Positions 24,001-33,500 of a DNA stretch of 64,000 bases are shown in pieces. How positions within the stretch are numbered: position 1 is the first letter of the stretch; each line of letters opens with the position of its first letter. Source of the DNA: an uncultured Muribaculaceae bacterium (GTDB taxonomy: Bacteria > Bacteroidota > Bacteroidia > Bacteroidales > Muribaculaceae); NCBI GenBank assembly GCA_910586565.1, contig CAJUIT010000003.1, forward strand, positions 62,001 to 126,000, given 5' to 3'. The position numbers and the translations under genes are program-made. Below the pieces are notes generated by a model. It worked only from the letters and a program-made list of their open reading frames with translations. It was not told where the DNA came from and made no database searches.

Positions 24001-25392
24001 TTAGCGTGCACCGCCGAGGCTCTGGTAGAGGTTAATAAGGGCCTGTTCGCGGGCGAGTTCGGTGGAGAGCAGGCTCATCTGGGCATTGAGCAGGCTCGAC
24101 TGTGCGGTGAGCACTTCGAGGTATGTGGTCTGCCCGTCGTAGGCGAGGAGGAGGTTGGTGTCCTCAACGGCCTCTTCGAGGTTTTTCACCTGCTCGGTGA
24201 GGAATGCTGTTTTCTCAACGCTCTTTTCGAGTGCAACGCAGTAGTTGTTGACTTCGGCAGCTGCCGACAGCAGAGTGTGCTCGAAGTTGTTCATGGCCTG
24301 CTGCTGTTGGGCCTTGGCACCTTTGAGGCGGGCGATGTTCTGACCGCGAGAGAAGAGGGGAGCGGTGAGCGAGCCTGCCAGCTGGATGAACCAGTCGCCG
24401 GGGTTCTTGATGAACGAGCCGAGCAGGTTGGTGAAACCGCCGTTAGAGGTGATTGTGATGCCGGGATAGAAGGCTGCGCGTGCCGAGTTGGTGGCGTAGT
24501 AGGCTGAGGCGAGCGCTTCTTCAGCGGCGCGCACGTCGGGGCGCACGGCGAGTTCACGCATCGAAACACCCTCGCGCAGAATCTGCGGTGCCTCGAGGCT
24601 TGCGGTGGCGGGAATCTCCCACACTGCGGGTGCCTCGTTGAGGAGGAGCGACATGGTGTTGTTGGCCTGTGTGAGTGCCGATTCGAGGTCGGTGATATTG
24701 GCCAGAATCGACCAGTACTGTGCCTGGCTCTGCACCACGGCTGCCTGGTTAACGCGGCCGGCTTCCTTGTAGTCCTTCATAATCTCAACGCTCTTTGCCC
24801 AGATTTCGGCTGTTTCGCGGCTGAGAGTGAGCTGTGCCTTGAGGGTTGCGATGGTGTAGTAGCAGGTGGCCACGCCGGTGATGATTTGCGAGTGGGCGGC
24901 CTGCAGATAGTCCTCCTGCATGCGCACTGCTGTTGAGGCTGCACGCTTGTTGTTGAGGATTTTGCCGAACACGTCGATTTCCCAGCTGATTGCCATGGGG
25001 ATGGTGTAGTTCCAGCTGCCTTTGAAGCCGCTGCCGGCGTAGGAGGCGCCTGCTCCGGTGGCGTTGATTGCCACGGCGGGGAGGTAGCTCAGTTTGGCAC
25101 CGAGCAGGTTGGCGCGGGCCACGTCGACATTCAGCCGTGCGTTTTCAAGGTTCACGTTGTTGGTGAGGGCGCGGTTGATGTAGTCCTGCAGCAACGGGTC
25201 GGTGAACACTTTCTGCCACGACAGGTTGCCGTAGGCTGTGGAATCGGGGGTGGCAGCCTTTGCTTCGACATACTCGCGGTTGAGCGCGGTGTCGGTGGGC
25301 ATGTCGAATTTCTTGTAAATATGGCACGAGGAGAGCATCGACACGCCAACGGCGGTGAGGAGTCCTATTCGCGCTATGCTGTTGAGTTTCAT
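24001..25392 (-). CDS. TolC-family outer-membrane efflux channel (OprM/NodT type)
   Basis: A 463-residue lipoprotein channel. The signal MKLNSIARIGLLTAVGVSMLSSC ends in a lipobox, as in OprM-type members. Repeated coiled helices (NVNLENARLNVDVARANLLGAKLSYLP; RALTNN) and the second half with AVRPDVRAAEEALASAYYATNSARAAFYPGI, cut here to recognisable parts, fit the duplicated outer-membrane efflux fold. It would dock to the adaptor and pump encoded upstream to export drugs or lipids. The ATG at 25392 is preferred over 25422. Confidence 0.92.
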   Translation of the reverse strand: MKLNSIARIGLLTAVGVSMLSSCHIYKKFDMPTDTALNREYVEAKAATPDSTAYGNLSWQKVFTDPLLQDYINRALTNNVNLENARLNVDVARANLLGAKLSYLPAVAINATGAGASYAGSGFKGSWNYTIPMAISWEIDVFGKILNNKRAASTAVRMQEDYLQAAHSQIITGVATCYYTIATLKAQLTLSRETAEIWAKSVEIMKDYKEAGRVNQAAVVQSQAQYWSILANITDLESALTQANNTMSLLLNEAPAVWEIPATASLEAPQILREGVSMRELAVRPDVRAAEEALASAYYATNSARAAFYPGITITSNGGFTNLLGSFIKNPGDWFIQLAGSLTAPLFSRGQNIARLKGAKAQQQQAMNNFEHTLLSAAAEVNNYCVALEKSVEKTAFLTEQVKNLEEAVEDTNLLLAYDGQTTYLEVLTAQSSLLNAQMSLLSTELAREQALINLYQSLGGAR

Positions 25393-25498
25393 TTTAATCG
25401 ATTGTTTTGATGGAAATGTCACGCTTTGCCTGAGTTCCCTTTGTCGCCCGGCATCGCGGTGTGCGGATGCCGGGGCGAGTGGGGAGGATTTGTCTTTG

Positions 25499-28400
25499 TT
25501 AGCGTGAATATTGCTCTATTTCGCTTTCAATGCCTTCGTTGTCGGTGTCCTTCCACTTGATGGGAGTGATTTTTTCCTGAATAATCTGGAAGGCCACGAA
25601 CAGTGCGGGCACAATGAAAATCTGGAGAATCATGCCGATGAGCATACCGCCGATTGAGCCTACACCGAGTGCACGGTTACCGTTGGCGCCCACACCCGAG
25701 GCGAACATCATGGGCAACAGACCGATGATGAGTGCCAGAGAGGTCATGAGGATGGGTCGCAGACGGGCGGTTGCGCCGGCGATGGCCGCATTGACAATCG
25801 ACATGCCGGTGCGGCGGCGTTCGAGGGCGAACTCGATGATAAGGATGGCGTTCTTGGCGAGAAGGCCGATAAGCATGATGAGCGAAATCTGCAGGTAGAT
25901 GTTGTTGGAGATGTCGAAAATCTTGGCGAAGATGAACGAACCCATCAAACCGAACGGAATCGAAAGGATAACGCCCCAGGGGATGATGTAGCTTTCATAC
26001 TGAGCCGAGAGCAACAGGTAGACGAACAGGAGGCAGAGGCCGAAAATCATCGCGGTGGTGTTGGATGAGCTTGTGCCCTCCTCGCGGGTCATACCGGCAT
26101 ATTCAAAGCCGTAGCCGGTGGGGAGAGTCTGCTGTGCCACACGCTCGATGGCGGCAAGTGCCTGACCAGATGAATAGCCTTCGGCAGGGTTACCGGTAAC
26201 GGAGATTGATGTGAACAGGTTGAATCGGTTGAGAAGGTCGGGGCCGTAAACCTTTTCGAGTGTCACGAAGCTTTCGAGCGATGCCATTGTGCCGCTTGCC
26301 GAGCGCACCTTGATGTTCTTGAGTGTCTCGGGGCTTACGCGCGACTCGGGGGGAGCCTGCATCATAACGCGGTAAATCTTACCGAAGCGGTTGAAGTTCG
26401 ACACATACATCGACCCGTAGTAGCCCTGGAGGGCCGAGAGGATGGTTGATGTGGAGAGACCAGCTTTCTGGGCCTTGGCCGCGTCGATGTCAATCTTATA
26501 CTGCGGGAAGGTGGGGTTGAAGGTGGTGTAGGCCATCTGGATTTCGGGCTGCTGGTTGAGTGCGCCGAGGAAGCCCTGCACCACGGTGAAGAACTGGTCG
26601 ATATCGCCACCGGTCTTATCCTGCATTCTCAGCTCGAAACCGTTGGTTGTGGAGTAACCGGTAATCATAGGGGGTGCGAAAGCGATTACGCGGCCATCTT
26701 TCACAGCCTGCCCGGTGATGCCGTAGACCATGCCGAGGATGGCATCGACACTTTCGGTTTTCTTGTCGCGCAGGCTCCAATCTTTGAGCTTGACGATGAA
26801 TGTGCCGTAGGTTGCACCCTGGCCGGCGATGAACGAGTAGCCCACAATTTTCTGAGCGTATTCAACGGCGGGGATGGAGAGGAGGATGTTGTCAACCTGG
26901 TCCATAACCTCCATTGTGCGTTCCTGTGAGGTGCCCGGGGGCATGTCGACCATCACGAAGAAGGTTCCGGTGTCTTCATTGGGCACAAGGGCGGTAGGGG
27001 TGGTACCCATGAGCCATACGAGCACGGCGATGGAGACGGCCACGATGCCGGCCGATGTGATTTTGTGGCGGATGAAGAATGAGGTGAATTTGCTGTAGCC
27101 ATTGAGCACGCCGTTGAACACGCGCTCGAAAGCGTTTTTAAATGCCTGGGTGAAGAGTCCCCACACGGTGAGCACGGCACACAGCAGAGCGAAGATGCCC
27201 TGGAACAGGGTGGGGAAGTCGAACCAACCCATCACCATGAATGTGATGGTGGCGGCGAGCAGGATGAGAGTGCCGAGGGGGAGCCACACGGTTTCCCATT
27301 TGCCAACGGTTTTTGCAAGCATGGCCTCGCCGGCAGCCTTGTAGGCCTCGCCCATGCGTTTGCCAAGTGAGTCGTGTTCGCCGTCGGCACCCTTGTGGGG
27401 CTTGAGGAACACGGCGCAGAGGGCAGGCGACAGGGTGAGCGCGTTAAGAGCCGAGAAGCCGATGGCGATTGCCATTGTCAAACCGAACTGCTGGTAGAAG
27501 ATACCGGAGGTGCCGGGCATGAACGACACGGGGATGAACACGAGCATCATGACCAGGGTGATGGAGATGATGGCGGTGCCGATTTCGCTCATGGCGTCGA
27601 TTGAAGCTTTGCGGGCGCTCTTGTAGCCGGCATCGAGTTTGGCGTGCACGGCCTCGACCACCACGATGGCGTCGTCGACCACAATGGCGATTGCAAGCAC
27701 GAGAGCCGAAAGGGTGATGAGGTTGACTGAGAAGCCGATTAGCTTCATCACGAAGAATGTGCCCACGAGGGCCACGGGAATTGCGATGGCGGGGATAATG
27801 GTTGAACGGAGGTCGCTCAGGAACACGTACACCACGAAGAACACGAGGATGAAAGCTTCGATAAGGGTTGAGATAACCTTATGAATCGAAGCATAGAGGA
27901 AGTCGTTGTTGTTCATCGGGATGGCGAAGTGAACTCCCTTGGGGAGGTCCTTCTTCATGATTTCAATCTGCGCGAGACAGTCGTTGATAATCTCGGTTGC
28001 ATTGGAGCCTGCGGTCTGGAACACAATCGCCATTGTGCCGGGGTGGCCGTTGAGCGATGAGGAGAAGTCGTATGTCACCTTGCCGAGTTCAACATCGGCA
28101 ACATCCTTGAGGTAGAGCACGTCGCCGTTGGCGCTGGTGCGAACAACGATGTTCTCGAATTCCTCGGGGGTTTCGTAGCGTCCGCGGTACTTCATTGTGT
28201 ACTGGAACGACTGGTTGCCCTGTGCACCGAACGAGCCGGGAGCGGCCTCAAGGTTCTGGTCCTTCAAGGCTGCGGCCACGTCGTTGGGGGTGAGGCCATA
28301 TTGAGCCATTACCTCGGGCTTAATCCAGATTCGCATCGAGTAGTCGCCGCCGAAGCTCATTACGTCGCCCACACCCTTCACACGCTGAAGCACGGGGATG

Positions 28401-28888
28401 ACGTTGATTTTCATGTAGTTGTCGAGGAACTGGAGGTCGTAGTCGGGGCTGTCGCTGTAAACGGCGATACCGATAAGCATTGAGCTCTGACGTTTCTGGG
28501 TGAGCACACCCACCTGAATTACCTCGGCAGGGAGGAGGTTCTGAGCCTTTGCAACACGGTTCTGCACGTCAACGGCGGCCATGTCGGGGTCGAAGCCCTG
28601 CTCGAAGTGCACGTTGATGGTTGCTGCACCGGTGTTGGTGGCGGTTGATTCAATGTAGGTCATGCCTTCGGCGCCGTTGATTGATTCCTCAAGGGGGGCA
28701 ATCACGGAGTTGAGCACGGCCTGGGCGTTCGCACCGTTATAGGTGGTTGACACCTGGATGGTAGGGGGTGCGATATCGGGATATTGTGTGACCGGCAGTG
28801 AGCTGAGGCCGATCAAACCCAACAGCACGATGAAAATCGAGATTACCGTCGATAGCACCGGGCGGTTGATAAATGTTTCTAATTTCAT
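25499..28888 (-). CDS. RND efflux pump, HAE1/AcrB type
   Basis: A 1129-residue inner-membrane transporter with 12 helices and two large periplasmic loops. The N-terminus is NRPVLSTVISIFIVLLGLIGL. The proton-relay Asp pair is present in the fourth helix region (AIVVDDAIVVVEAV), the second half has an MLIGLLAKNAILIIEFA segment with the conserved Lys, and GATARLRPILMTSLA follows. It is longer than AcrB because of an insert before the second half (about residues 495-600). It pairs with the adaptor gene 64 bp upstream and the channel gene downstream. Substrates are unknown. Confidence 0.95.
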   Translation of the reverse strand: MKLETFINRPVLSTVISIFIVLLGLIGLSSLPVTQYPDIAPPTIQVSTTYNGANAQAVLNSVIAPLEESINGAEGMTYIESTATNTGAATINVHFEQGFDPDMAAVDVQNRVAKAQNLLPAEVIQVGVLTQKRQSSMLIGIAVYSDSPDYDLQFLDNYMKINVIPVLQRVKGVGDVMSFGGDYSMRIWIKPEVMAQYGLTPNDVAAALKDQNLEAAPGSFGAQGNQSFQYTMKYRGRYETPEEFENIVVRTSANGDVLYLKDVADVELGKVTYDFSSSLNGHPGTMAIVFQTAGSNATEIINDCLAQIEIMKKDLPKGVHFAIPMNNNDFLYASIHKVISTLIEAFILVFFVVYVFLSDLRSTIIPAIAIPVALVGTFFVMKLIGFSVNLITLSALVLAIAIVVDDAIVVVEAVHAKLDAGYKSARKASIDAMSEIGTAIISITLVMMLVFIPVSFMPGTSGIFYQQFGLTMAIAIGFSALNALTLSPALCAVFLKPHKGADGEHDSLGKRMGEAYKAAGEAMLAKTVGKWETVWLPLGTLILLAATITFMVMGWFDFPTLFQGIFALLCAVLTVWGLFTQAFKNAFERVFNGVLNGYSKFTSFFIRHKITSAGIVAVSIAVLVWLMGTTPTALVPNEDTGTFFVMVDMPPGTSQERTMEVMDQVDNILLSIPAVEYAQKIVGYSFIAGQGATYGTFIVKLKDWSLRDKKTESVDAILGMVYGITGQAVKDGRVIAFAPPMITGYSTTNGFELRMQDKTGGDIDQFFTVVQGFLGALNQQPEIQMAYTTFNPTFPQYKIDIDAAKAQKAGLSTSTILSALQGYYGSMYVSNFNRFGKIYRVMMQAPPESRVSPETLKNIKVRSASGTMASLESFVTLEKVYGPDLLNRFNLFTSISVTGNPAEGYSSGQALAAIERVAQQTLPTGYGFEYAGMTREEGTSSSNTTAMIFGLCLLFVYLLLSAQYESYIIPWGVILSIPFGLMGSFIFAKIFDISNNIYLQISLIMLIGLLAKNAILIIEFALERRRTGMSIVNAAIAGATARLRPILMTSLALIIGLLPMMFASGVGANGNRALGVGSIGGMLIGMILQIFIVPALFVAFQIIQEKITPIKWKDTDNEGIESEIEQYSR

Positions 28889-28952
28889 GTCTCTATGAGT
28901 GGTGTAGAATGAAATTTAATGGATAATTATTGCAGTGGCGTGGCAGGCGCGA

Positions 28953-30146
28953 TTACTGAGCCTGCTGCTGTGCCTGAGCCTGTTGCTGCTGTGCGGCTGC
29001 ACGGGCGGCTGCATCGACAGGGGTGATTGCCATGTTGTCGCGAACTTTGGTGCCCACGCCTTCAACAACCACACGCTGACCGGGGGTCAGGCCTGATGTT
29101 ACGATATATTGCTTGCCGTCGTTCTCGGGAGCCACGGTGATGGCGGTCGACACGGTTTTGTTGGAGTCGTTGAGAACGTAGACGAAGCGGCGGTCCTGAA
29201 TCTCGAAGGTTGATTTCTGGGGAATCAGAATCACGTTTTCCTTAACGTTGGGGATGAGAATCTGACCGGTTGAACCGCTGCGGAGCATGCCGTTGATGTT
29301 TTTGAAACGGGCGCGCACGTTGGCTGAGCCGGTGGTGTTGTCAATCACACCCGACACTGTGGCAACGGTGCCTTTTTCGGGATAGATTGTGCCGTCGGAG
29401 AGTTCGAGCTGCACGGGGGGGAGCTGTGCGATTGCGGCATTGAGTGTGATTTCGCCACCCTTGGTCATCTCAAGAATATCCTTTTCATTGAGCGAGAAGT
29501 AGGCGTAGATGTCGGAGTTGTCGCTCACGGTGGTGAGGGGTGTCACCATCGAGGGTGATGCCAGCGAGCCTTCGCGGTTGACGATTGAACCGACGAAACC
29601 GTTGGAGGGAGCGGTCACCACAGTGTAGCTGAGGTTTTTGCGGGCATTTGTGAGTGAAGCGTTAGCCTGGGCGAGAGCGGCCTCGGCCTGGGCGAGTGAG
29701 TTTTTGGCGAGCTGGTTCTCATACTCGCTGATGATATTTTTGTCGAAAAGACGCTGCTTGTTGGCTGCGGTGAGTTTTGCGCTTTCAAGAGCGGTTTTTG
29801 CTGAGTTTACCTGAGCGGTTGCCTGGTCGACAGCTGCCTGATACTGCACCTGGTCGAGGGTGAAGAGGGTCTGCCCCTGGGTTACGTATTGACCTTCGTC
29901 AACATGCACCTTGGTGATGAATCCCGAAACGAGGGGACGCACGTCGATGTCGGTTTTACCTTTGATTGTGGCTGCATAGCTGCTGTTAAGGTCGGTTGAG
30001 CCGGCTTCAACTGTGAGCACCGCGATTTCAGGAGCTCCTGCGCCCTGCATCTGCTGGGCCGATTTGTCGCCGCACGATGTGAAAGTGAAAATTGTCGCCG
30101 ACGCCGCCACAATGGCTGCCAGCGAGTGCACTTTGCGATTCTTCAT
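28953..30146 (-). CDS. RND efflux periplasmic adaptor (MFP), lipoprotein
   Basis: A 397-residue membrane-fusion protein. The signal ends in a lipobox FTSC. It has a biotinyl-lipoyl-like domain (DIDVRPLVSGFITKVHVDEGQYVTQG), a coiled-coil hairpin (residues about 105-175, Ala/Gln/Asn-rich), then the second lipoyl half (YTVVTAPSNGFVGSIVNREGSL) and beta-barrel domains. A Gln/Ala-rich C-terminal tail (QQQQAQAQQQAQ) is unusual. It is the first gene of the efflux operon with a leader of about 215 nt. Confidence 0.94.
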   Translation of the reverse strand: MKNRKVHSLAAIVAASATIFTFTSCGDKSAQQMQGAGAPEIAVLTVEAGSTDLNSSYAATIKGKTDIDVRPLVSGFITKVHVDEGQYVTQGQTLFTLDQVQYQAAVDQATAQVNSAKTALESAKLTAANKQRLFDKNIISEYENQLAKNSLAQAEAALAQANASLTNARKNLSYTVVTAPSNGFVGSIVNREGSLASPSMVTPLTTVSDNSDIYAYFSLNEKDILEMTKGGEITLNAAIAQLPPVQLELSDGTIYPEKGTVATVSGVIDNTTGSANVRARFKNINGMLRSGSTGQILIPNVKENVILIPQKSTFEIQDRRFVYVLNDSNKTVSTAITVAPENDGKQYIVTSGLTPGQRVVVEGVGTKVRDNMAITPVDAAARAAAQQQQAQAQQQAQ

Positions 30147-30361
30147 TGCTTTAACTGTTTAAAATCCGTTATGTTATTTTCTTTTTTACTTCTTGGAAAC
30201 CTCGGGGATTTATTTGAATCTCCCCCTCTTTGAGACGTCGGGTGATAGCCGCGTTCTTACAAATGATTGGTTGCTTGGCCGAAGGAGCTTTAACATCGCT
30301 ACAGGCGCTCTTTGGTGCCGTTTGCGGTTCGGGTGAGCATCTTCTCAGCCAATTTCGAGCG

Positions 30362-30369
30362 CAAAATTA
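30362..30369 (-). promoter_or_regulatory. -7 box of the efflux operon
   Basis: TAATTTTG on the minus strand. The matching -33 position (about 30390) lies inside an inverted repeat. The 30147-30361 leader contains no gene or RNA I can recognise. Confidence 0.5.
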
Positions 30370-30388
30370 CTCAATAGTTATGGGAGGA

Positions 30389-30408
30389 TATATGATATTT
30401 GTCATATA
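30389..30408. promoter_or_regulatory. Operator-like inverted repeat upstream of the efflux operon
   Basis: TATATGA and TCATATA flank a 6-bp centre TATTTG. It overlaps the -33 position of the promoter. TetR/AcrR-type repressors often bind such sites, but no repressor gene is adjacent. Confidence 0.45.
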
Positions 30409-30487
30409 TACGCATCTTTAACAACTTTTAATATGGTGTGGGATAGTGAGTAAGGATCGATGCCGGAGGCACCGTGGAACCGGGATG

Positions 30488-30534
30488 AAAAAAACGCGGG
30501 GGTGCACCGGGCATTGGCCCGACGCACCCCCGCG
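30488..30534 (-). terminator. Terminator of the 1487-residue secreted protein gene
   Basis: On the minus strand CGCGGGGGTGC and GCACCCCCGCG pair (11 bp) around an inner GGGCC/GGCCC-type stem, followed by seven T. It ends 25 bp after the stop codon. Confidence 0.88.
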
Positions 30535-30558
30535 GGGTGAGATTATGGAAAGCGGCGG

Positions 30559-33500
30559 TTATTTAACCACAACTTTTGCGGTTTTGTTGCCGGCTTTTAC
30601 AATGAAGACTCCGGTGTGGAGCTGGATGCGTACAGTCTGAGCGGCTTCAGCGATGGCAACGGTGCGGCCGTCGGCGGCAAATACGCTTACTTCACCGTCG
30701 GTGAGACCGGTCACAACCAATGTGTTGCCGATGGTGCGGATGTTCACACCGGCTGCGGCAGAGGCTGCGTCGATAAGACCCGAAACTGTTACCGAAACGG
30801 TGTTGGACGGACGCGATTCACCCTTGTCGTAGACTGCGGTGACGAAGTAGCTGTGGTCGCGGCCTGCCTGCGCCTTGGTGTCGGTGAAGGTGGGCTCGGT
30901 CACGGGGGTGTCGGTGATTCTCACGCCGTTGCGGTAAACGTGATAGCCGGCGCGTTCAAGCACCGCGGGAGCGGCATCGGCGGGGATGAAGGTCACGTCG
31001 TCGATGAAGAGGAAGTATTTGTCGGTTGAGCGGCTGCGGATGGCGGCATACTTCGAGCCCTCGGGGAGTTTGAAGCGATACTGGGTCCATGCGTTGGGCA
31101 CGTCGACAACCGAGCCGATTGTGGTGAAGTCGTCGATGTTGGTTGTTGCCGACGAAGCGAGCACCTCAAACGATTCGAGGTAGGCGGGGTCGAAGCTCTT
31201 GGCGTAGAAGCTAAGGGCGTGGGGGTGGCTGTGGAGGCGCGGTGTGATTGCCCAGTCGTCGCTCTGGTAGGCGATGTTGCTGCGCATAACATATTCCGAC
31301 GCTATGTATTGGTTGCCGCTGTGGGCGTTCCAACGGGTGGGATCGGTGCCCTCCTGAATGCCCTGGAGCTGGTTGTTGACAACAAACCACGACTGGAGGT
31401 TGGTGCAGGGGAAGCCGGTGGTGTTGGTGCCACCTACGGGAATCTTATCCTCGTCGAGCATCTTCCAGCCGTCAACATTGTTTGTCCATGATTCGGCTGC
31501 GTCGAAAGTCTCGGTGAAGGGTTCGCCGGGTGCAACCGATTCGTCGGGATGGCTCCATGTGAGCACTGCACCTTCAGCGCCTGAAGTGGCCGAGAGGTCG
31601 CCTACCGATGGAACGGCGGGTGCGATGATGCCCACGCTCACGGTTTCGGTGGTGTTGTCGACCTCAACGTGGTCGTTGTCGCACACGATAACGGCTTTGA
31701 TTTCGGCATATTCGCCGTGGAGAACGGTGACTGTTTCCTCGAAGGTGAGCACCTTGGTGGTGTTGGGCTCGATGCGCGAACCTTCGGCGAAGTCAACCGG
31801 TTCGTCGTTAATCCAGAGTTCAACGGTGTAGTTGTTGATTGTTGACTCGCCGATGTTGGAAACGGTTACGTTAACCTCGAAAGGTTTGTCAACGTCGGCC
31901 ACAGTGGGAGCGGTGATTGCCGCTGCCGAGAGGTTGAAGTCGACATAGCTGCTCACGCGCAGGTTGTCGAGTGTGTAGAACGCGAGCTGGGGAGTTTTGG
32001 GCTCGATGCGGAAAATCACGCTCTGGCCTTCATAGTCGGAGAGGGGGATGATTACCTTGTTCCACTGGTTGGCCTCGCCTGTTTCGCACACTCTCACGGC
32101 CTCAACGGGGCGGAAGCCTTCGCCGTCGCCGTTGTCAACCTGGAGTTCGAGCTGGTTGGAGGGTGCGGAGATTGAGGAGATGAAGTTGTAGGTGTAGAAC
32201 GAGAAGGCGGGGTTGCTGAGGCCTTCGAGGTCCATCTTGCCGGTTACGAGGGCTGTGAGGTCGCCGTAGCATTCAAAGTAGGCGAAGCCGCCGTCGCCGT
32301 CCTGAGGCTGGATGCCCCAGTCGGTCTGTGTCGACACGAACTGCCAGGGTGAGTTGCCCTTGATGTAGTTGTAGCCGAAAATCGAGGAGATGGTGCGGTT
32401 CTTGAACGATTCGCTCCAGGGGGTGGGATAGGGGGTGCCCACAGGCTTGTAGGCTGTGGCTGCCATCTTATCCGACTCGCCGCCGGCGGTTACGGCATAG
32501 ACACCGAACTGGCAGAAGGCCTGTTCACCCTCCTCAACGGCGGTGATGGTTACTGAGTTTTCGGTAACGTTGTCGGCAACCACGTTGTATTCGCGGTCGA
32601 TAACGCGGTAGGTCACCGCGTCGGCACCGAATGTGTTGCCCTCCACGTCGGTGGTGACGGGTGTCCATGAGATGGTCACCTTGCCGGTGTTGCCATCCTC
32701 AATCATGACGGCTGCTTCGGGGGCAACCGGTTTGCGGGCGCCAACGAGCACTTCGGCTTCGGCAGCGGGACCTTCGCCCTTGTCGTTGATTGCGATGACG
32801 GTGTAGAGGTGTGTTCCGAGTGTGAGGTCGTCGGCTTTGTCGGTGTAGACAACTTCAGCACCGGCTGCGATATTCTCGGTGAGTGTGGCGATGAGTTCGC
32901 CGTCGCGTGCGATGGTCACCGAGGTAACTTTGGTTTCGTCGGTGAGGGGGTCGCCGCCGAGGGTCTTGTCGGGAACGTTGAATGTGAGTGTGGCCTGACG
33001 GGTGCCGTCAACGGGCGATTCGGCTTTGAGGTTGGCCGGGGCAGCGGGAGCTGCTGCGGTGATACCGTCGCCGATGGTGAATGAAACGAGGTCGATGGTG
33101 TTGGAGGGCGCTGCGCTCTTTGCGTGGAAGCCGATGTAGATTTTCCCGGCCTCTTTCACTGAAATCTCACCCATGAATTCGAGTGCTGAATAGCTCTTGA
33201 ACTCAGTGGCCTCGATCAGGGTGTTGGTCATGGCCTCGGGGGTGGGTTCGGTGCCCCACATCACTTCGATTGTCTCGTTGTAGTAGTTGGAGGTCTTGAG
33301 GGTGGCGGTGAAGGGGTAGGATGTTCCGGCGCGAACTTTCACTGCGGGTGTGATAGCCCAGTCGTCGAAGCCTTTCGAGCCGTAGACCTCAAGAAGCTTG
33401 TAGGACGAGGAGTATTTCCAGAGTGTTCCGTCGCCGTTGGCATCGAGGATTGTCCATCCGGCCAAAGCGGTAGCGGCGGGGAAGGTGCCCTCAAACGGGG

